A DNA stretch of 8,862 bases from Lacustribacter sp964460315 (GTDB lineage: Bacteria; Pseudomonadota; Gammaproteobacteria; Burkholderiales; Burkholderiaceae_A): the NCBI GenBank assembly GCA_964460315.1, contig CAYWPQ010000040.1, positions 1-8,862 on the forward strand, given 5' to 3'. Below the pieces are notes generated by a model. That model made no database searches. It was not told the DNA's origin and saw only the letters and a list, made by a program, of their open reading frames with translations. A program made the position numbers and the translations under genes. Shown here piece after piece: positions 4,760 to 8,862 of this stretch; the first letter of the stretch is position 1, and the number at the start of each line of letters is the position of its first letter.

Positions 4760-7462
4760 TTAAGCCCCGATGCTTCGATCGCCAATGTGACTGAAATACT
4801 TGGCGGTGACCCAGTTGGAAACCTGCCAGGCCGAATCCGCGAACTGGGTCAGCAGCTGATTCAGACTTGGGTCGAGGGCAAGCCTGCGCGGCTCCAATTC
4901 GGCGGGCTGTTCCAGTGCTTCAAAAAACGGAAGGCTTTGAATCTGAATTTCACCGCGATCGGTGGCAAGGCTTCCCTGGGCGCGATCGCTTGCGCGGACC
5001 ACCTTCAAGAGCCGTGATTTTAAATTTGAAGCCACCCAGGCCAATGAACGTGGGTTGTCGGTGTCGGTGACCAGCAGCTCGAACAGTGCGGCAGGGTTCC
5101 TGCTTTCCTGATGCTGCGCGCGAAAGGTGATGGTGCTGTCAAAGAGCACCAACAACCCAGCAAAGCCTGCGTCATCTTCTGGCAGGGCCGCAAGCGCGTT
5201 GGTTTGAATGGCCTGCGAAAGACATTCCGACAAAAAGCCAAGCCGTTCAATGTGACGGCCAAGGCTAAGCATCTGCCAGCCGTCGTCGCGGGTCATTCGG
5301 TCAACCTGTGCGCCGGTGATGGCGGCCAGTGATTTGCTGGCGTGAAAAAGCGCTTCCAAGGCCTGCACACTGGAAAATTCCGGTTGGCTTGTAGCAAGCG
5401 CACAGTGGCTGCTGAACTGTTCGGTGGTGTGACGGATGGTGTCCCACTGTTCAGTAGAAAGACGCTCGCGCACCACCGAGGCCGCACGCTGCATTTCGCG
5501 AAGATTAAAGCCAACGCTGGTGGCGTGCTCTTTGGCGTCAAGGTAACCAATGATGGTGCGCTCGAAAAGCCGGCGACGATGGCCGCCCGTCAGGGTTTCC
5601 GCGGGCGCAAGACCATGGCTTGTGACCATTAGCTGAAGCCACTGCCAGTAGCTGTTCGAAGGGGCCTGCTCGCCATTGAGCGATTCCAGGCAGAGCTTCG
5701 CAAGACGAAGGGTGTTCTCGCTGCGTTCGGTGTAGCGACCAAACCAATAAAGGTTTTCTGCTGCCCGGCTGGTGATGAGTCGGTGCCGGCCCACGGTGTC
5801 GCGGGTTGACCGAAGGCTGGCCTGCGGCGGCTGTTGTTGCTGCGAAGGCGCGCCTGTTCCTGCACCCGTTTGCACCCAGACATCGGCGCTGCTGCCACCG
5901 CGCTGCATCGAGGCAATGCCCGGTGTGTCACCGGCCACCCGAGCAAGGCCACCGGGCAAGACGCGCCAGCGATGATCACCGTCACGCAGGGCAAACACGC
6001 GAAGCATGTATGGCCGCGGAACAATCTTGATGGCCTGGCTTACTTTTGAAGGCTGCCATGTGGGAAGTTGGGACAAGGGAATATAGCTTTGTAGCGTGTA
6101 CGCGTCGGGGTCATTTCGGATGCGCTGCCGCCAGGTCTCTCTGGCGGATTCGGAAAGGCTGCTTGCCAGTTCTGAATGAAACTGTTGACGCAGGCTCGCA
6201 TAGGGAAAGCTTGGCTTGATCACTGTGCGATCAAATTCCTTGAATGCAAGCTGCATGGCGGCGGCCTCACCACACCACCAGGTGTCCATGGCGGGAAGCT
6301 GAAGCGGCTCATTCAAAAGCTTTTCACTGATGGCAGGCAAAAAGCCCAAAAGCCCAGGAGATTCCAAAAAGCCGGAACCCGGCGCATTGGCCACCTGCAC
6401 ATGGCCCGCACGAATGGCCTGAAGCAGACCCGGCACACCAAGGGTTGAGTCGGCGCGAAGTTCGAGGGGATCAAGGAACTCATCATCAAGACGCTTCAGC
6501 AAGACATGCACGGGCTCAAGCCCATGAAGCGTGCGCAGGTAAAGCTTCTGGTCGCGCACGGTCAGGTCATTGCCTTCCACCAAAGTGAGGCCCAGATAAC
6601 GGGCAAGATAGGCGTGCTCGAAATAGGTTTCGTTGTAGGGGCCTGGTGTGAGCAGGGCCACATGGGCCTGATCACCGGCGGGGCTATTGCGCTTGAGCGC
6701 ATGCACCAGGGATTGATACGACTGTGCAAGACGCTCAATACCCATGGCCTGGAATGCCTGCGGGAAGTGTCTTGACACCAGCAGACGATTTTCCAAAAGA
6801 TAGCCCAGCCCCGAAGGTGCCTGGGTGCGCTGAGAGACCACCGCCCATTGATCATCAGGCCCACGGGCAAGATCAAAGGCGACAATATGCAGATGTTTGC
6901 CGCCTGATGATTCAATCACCTGATGCATGGGACGCAGGTAACCCGGATGCCCGTGCACCAGAGCCGGCGGAATCATGGCTTGACGCAAGAGCTCTTGCGG
7001 GCCATAGATGTCTTGCAAAATGGATTCAAGCAGCTGCGCACGCTGGGTTACACCGGACTCAATCACCCTCCAGCTTTCGGGGGTGATGATGAGCGGCAGC
7101 AGATCCACCGACCATGGACGCTGCGGGCCGTTCTGATCCGCATAGACGTTGTAGGTGATGCCGTTGTCGCGAACCTGTCGTGTCAGTTCCTGATAACGGC
7201 GATCAAGATCACCAATGCCGGAGCTTCCCAGATGATTGAAAAACTCAGCCCAGTGGGGTGCAAGGCTTGCCGTGGGTTCGCGTAAAAAAGCCGGAGTTTG
7301 ATCGAGGGCTTGCGGGGGCGGTTCGCCCGTGCCACGAAGCTCATCAAAGTGCCCGGCGACAGGCGGCTGTGCCAGGTGGCCGAGCACATCGGCCAGCGTT
7401 GGCGTGGCGTTTTTCGCAGGAGGCTGAATGCCAGAGTTCTCCAAGATGTGAAGAGTATGCAC
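4760..7462 (-). CDS. Fusion of circularly permuted type-2 ATP-grasp ligase with alpha-E domain
   Basis: About 900 residues in two parts. Residues about 85-530 are a circularly permuted ATP-grasp domain (DUF404/DUF407 type), with NGITYNVYADQNGPQRPWSV (100-119), LLTPGPYNETYFEHAYLARY (270-289), the nucleotide-contacting TVIKPSF (413-419) and LRVFALRDGDHRWRVLPGG (487-505). A Gln/Pro-rich linker (about 534-555) leads to a helical alpha-E domain (DUF403) from about 562, opening with SRAAENLYWFGRYTER (565-580). In many bacteria these are two genes. ATP-grasp enzymes of this type are predicted to ligate a carboxylate to an amine using ATP; the alpha-E role is unknown. The first 80 residues are low-similarity and Pro-rich. 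A TGA lies two codons upstream, leaving only GTG 7462 or TTG 7465 as upstream starts, neither with a good ribosome-binding site. The next gene, a transglutaminase, is in the same operon. Confidence 0.9.
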   Translation of the reverse strand: MHTLHILENSGIQPPAKNATPTLADVLGHLAQPPVAGHFDELRGTGEPPPQALDQTPAFLREPTASLAPHWAEFFNHLGSSGIGDLDRRYQELTRQVRDNGITYNVYADQNGPQRPWSVDLLPLIITPESWRVIESGVTQRAQLLESILQDIYGPQELLRQAMIPPALVHGHPGYLRPMHQVIESSGGKHLHIVAFDLARGPDDQWAVVSQRTQAPSGLGYLLENRLLVSRHFPQAFQAMGIERLAQSYQSLVHALKRNSPAGDQAHVALLTPGPYNETYFEHAYLARYLGLTLVEGNDLTVRDQKLYLRTLHGLEPVHVLLKRLDDEFLDPLELRADSTLGVPGLLQAIRAGHVQVANAPGSGFLESPGLLGFLPAISEKLLNEPLQLPAMDTWWCGEAAAMQLAFKEFDRTVIKPSFPYASLRQQFHSELASSLSESARETWRQRIRNDPDAYTLQSYIPLSQLPTWQPSKVSQAIKIVPRPYMLRVFALRDGDHRWRVLPGGLARVAGDTPGIASMQRGGSSADVWVQTGAGTGAPSQQQQPPQASLRSTRDTVGRHRLITSRAAENLYWFGRYTERSENTLRLAKLCLESLNGEQAPSNSYWQWLQLMVTSHGLAPAETLTGGHRRRLFERTIIGYLDAKEHATSVGFNLREMQRAASVVRERLSTEQWDTIRHTTEQFSSHCALATSQPEFSSVQALEALFHASKSLAAITGAQVDRMTRDDGWQMLSLGRHIERLGFLSECLSQAIQTNALAALPEDDAGFAGLLVLFDSTITFRAQHQESRNPAALFELLVTDTDNPRSLAWVASNLKSRLLKVVRASDRAQGSLATDRGEIQIQSLPFFEALEQPAELEPRRLALDPSLNQLLTQFADSAWQVSNWVTAKYFSHIGDRSIGA

Positions 7463-7476
7463 CAAGAATCAGAGGC

Positions 7477-7482
7477 TATGAT
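7477..7482 (+). promoter_or_regulatory. Possible -10 element of the methyltransferase gene
   Basis: TATGAT matches the sigma70 -10 consensus at five of six positions and ends eight bases before ATG 7491. The -35 region at the proper distance is poor. If used, transcription would begin at about 7489-7491 and produce a leaderless or nearly leaderless message. The position also falls between the two divergent start codons, where little other space exists. Confidence 0.3.
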
Positions 7483-7490
7483 TGAACGCC

Positions 7491-8123
7491 ATGACGACCC
7501 CGCCCGCCCAAAAGCTTCGCGAATTCTGGAATGCCCGCTACGCCCAAGAGGCATACGCCTATGGCACCGAGCCCAATGAATACCTGGTGTCTCAGCTGCA
7601 CCGGTTCCGGCCAGGGGGGCGGGTGCTCTGCCTGGCCGATGGCGAAGGCCGCAACAGCGTTTACCTTGCGGGCTTGGGCTTTCAGGTCACGGCAATTGAT
7701 ATCTCGGATGAAGGCATCCGCAAGGGCCAACGGCTTGCGCAAGAGCGATCGGCCGTTGTGGAATTTCAGGTGGCCGATGTTCTAAGTTTTGATCTGAAGC
7801 CCAGTGAATGGGACGCGGTGGTGTCGATTTTCTTGCACCTGCCTTCAAAACGCCGCGTCGAATTTCACAAGCGTTGCCTGGCTGCTTTAAAGCCCGGTGG
7901 CGTCTTTGTGTATGAAGCCTATACCCTTGAGCAGATCGGCCGCGGCACCGGCGGCCCCAAAGAACCCCAGGTCTTGGCCCCGCCCGAGGAGGCATGGTCG
8001 GATTTCCCCGAAGAGATGCTGGTTCACCGCTTTGCCGGGGACCGTGACATTCGCGAAGGCAGCCATCACTGCGGCCTTGGCGCGATCTGCCAGTTCACGG
8101 CTGTAAACCAAGCTCACGCATGA
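7491..8123 (+). CDS. Class I SAM-dependent methyltransferase
   Basis: A 210-residue protein with the Rossmann-type methyltransferase signatures in order: motif I RVLCLADGEGRNSVYLA (about 44-60) for SAM binding, the acidic loop VTAIDIS (66-72), the adenine-contacting VADVLSF (about 94-100), and motif IV EWDAVVSIFLHLP (about 106-118). The N-terminal FWNARYAQEAYAYGTEPNEY is shared with TehB-like and thiol-type methyltransferases, but the acceptor cannot be inferred. ATG 7491 is my preferred start; TTG 7482, in frame and six bases after AGAGG (7471-7475), is a credible alternative that adds three residues. The family-like sequence ends near CQFTAV, and the last few residues are encoded within the overlap with the convergent CoA-transferase gene. 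It is divergent from the ligase fusion with only 28 bases between starts. Confidence 0.87.
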   Translation: MTTPPAQKLREFWNARYAQEAYAYGTEPNEYLVSQLHRFRPGGRVLCLADGEGRNSVYLAGLGFQVTAIDISDEGIRKGQRLAQERSAVVEFQVADVLSFDLKPSEWDAVVSIFLHLPSKRRVEFHKRCLAALKPGGVFVYEAYTLEQIGRGTGGPKEPQVLAPPEEAWSDFPEEMLVHRFAGDRDIREGSHHCGLGAICQFTAVNQAHA

Positions 8124-8862
8124 TGGCCTCGGTGTGTTCGCCCACGGCAGGGATGGGATCCATGCGGTAATCAAACGCCGCATTCTTTCCGGGAGGCAAG
8201 AGTGCGGGAACGGGCCCAGCAGGCGTTTGAACGTCCACCCAGCGGTTTCTGGCTTTAAGCTGAGCATGGTTCCAAAGGTCGTGCATGTCGTTCACCTGTG
8301 CATTGGCAATCTGCGCCGATTCCAGCTTGGCCACGACGTCGGCAGCGGTCATGGTGGCAAAGGATTCGATGATGATGGCTTCAAGTGTCTGGCGGTTTTC
8401 ATTGCGCTTGAAGTTGGAATCAAATCGTGGGTCCTTCGCCAGGTTTGGCTGCATCAGCACCTGTTCACAAAAGACCTGCCATTCCCGTTCGTTTTGCAGG
8501 CCCAGCATCACGGTCTTCTGGTCACCCGCAGGAAAGGGGCCGTAGGGGTAGATGGTGGCATGCGAAGCCGCGCTTCTCGGCGGGGGCGAAGCGCCCTGAT
8601 AGGCGTAATAAAGGGGGTAACCCATCCATTCTGAAAGGGCCTCCAGCATGGACACATCAATTGATGAGCCCACTCCGGTTTTCTCCCGAAGCATCAGTGC
8701 CGAAAGAATGTTGGTGTAGGCGTACATGCCTGCTGCAATGTCGGCAATCGAACAGCCGGCCTTGCTGGGATGTTCTGGCGTGCCGGTGATGGACAGAAAA
8801 CCGGCCTCGCTTTGAATCAAAAGGTCATAGGCTTTTTTGTCTCGATAGGGGCCGTCATTGCC
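8095..8862 (-). CDS. CaiB/BaiF family III CoA-transferase, 5' part outside the window
   Basis: The C-terminal 255 residues of a protein that is usually about 400 long; the frame stays open to the window edge. It begins GNDGPYRDKKAYDLLIQSEA, the glycine-rich stretch typical of the family. The following GCSIADIAAGMYAYTNIL contains the aspartate (codon near 8740-8742) that aligns with the catalytic Asp 169 of formyl-CoA transferase, which forms the acyl-anhydride intermediate. LREKTGVGSSIDVSMLEA is the next conserved block, and HTEAIMRELGL is a typical C-terminus. The segment YGPFPAGDQKTVMLGLQNER resembles dicarboxylate-CoA transferases such as those for mesaconate, itaconate or succinate, but the substrate is uncertain. 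The apparent start at 8820 is a TTG inside the family domain, not the real start. The last 29 bases overlap the methyltransferase gene. Confidence 0.92.
   Translation of the reverse strand, partial: GNDGPYRDKKAYDLLIQSEAGFLSITGTPEHPSKAGCSIADIAAGMYAYTNILSALMLREKTGVGSSIDVSMLEALSEWMGYPLYYAYQGASPPPRSAASHATIYPYGPFPAGDQKTVMLGLQNEREWQVFCEQVLMQPNLAKDPRFDSNFKRNENRQTLEAIIIESFATMTAADVVAKLESAQIANAQVNDMHDLWNHAQLKARNRWVDVQTPAGPVPALLPPGKNAAFDYRMDPIPAVGEHTEAIMRELGLQP

Noticed and set aside
5629..6024. Minus-strand open frame in another phase inside the ligase fusion
   Set aside because: The fusion's domain motifs continue without break across this region, so there is no frameshift and the alternative frame is a shadow.
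8134..8634. Plus-strand open frame of 166 codons
   Set aside because: It is antisense to the CoA-transferase, whose family motifs run through the whole stretch.
8831..8837. T-run on the plus strand near the right edge as a terminator
   Set aside because: It is the complement of two Lys codons in the CoA-transferase frame and has no preceding hairpin.
1..8862. CRISPR arrays, integrases, transposases, tRNA or rRNA genes
   Set aside because: I looked for regular repeats, conserved RNA blocks and recombinase motifs on both strands and saw none.

Overview
The window looks like ordinary chromosome from a proteobacterium, most likely a betaproteobacterium of the Burkholderiales. That placement is inferred from the gene families: a fused ATP-grasp/alpha-E protein next to a transglutaminase, a PcaC-like decarboxylase, a stand-alone LON-substrate-binding protein and a CaiB/BaiF CoA-transferase. 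The 100-base run of N at 2632-2731 marks a scaffold join, so this is probably a draft or metagenome assembly. No rRNA, tRNA, CRISPR array, transposase or phage gene is visible.

Left end (1-1367) is the accessory part. A TumE-family toxin and a TumA-type winged-helix antitoxin share an overlapping TGATG stop/start. They are followed by a REP-like imperfect palindrome, then a BrnA-family antitoxin. The BrnA gene has its own promoter with a palindromic candidate operator, and no BrnT toxin is visible beside it.

Middle (1364-3859) is a series of small housekeeping-type genes on alternating strands: a HIT-family hydrolase (-), a LON substrate-binding domain protein (+), the assembly gap, a pterin-4a-carbinolamine dehydratase (+), a 4-carboxymuconolactone decarboxylase-like protein (-) and an unrecognised small membrane protein (+).

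The most interesting part is the two-gene minus-strand operon at 3856-7462. Its first gene encodes a ~900-residue fusion of a circularly permuted type-2 ATP-grasp ligase with an alpha-E domain. Four bases downstream begins a transglutaminase-like cysteine protein with an intact Cys-His-Asp triad. Families of this kind were predicted from comparative genomics to make or modify peptides, but to my knowledge the substrate is not established.

Right end (7491-8862) holds a class I SAM-dependent methyltransferase (+), whose start lies only 28 bases from that of the ligase fusion, and the C-terminal part of a CaiB/BaiF family III CoA-transferase (-) that runs off the window.

A recurring architectural oddity is that all four convergent junctions overlap. 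Three share exactly four palindromic bases containing both stop codons (CTAG, CTAG, TTAA), and the fourth overlaps by 29 bases. There is therefore no intergenic room for terminators at any of them.
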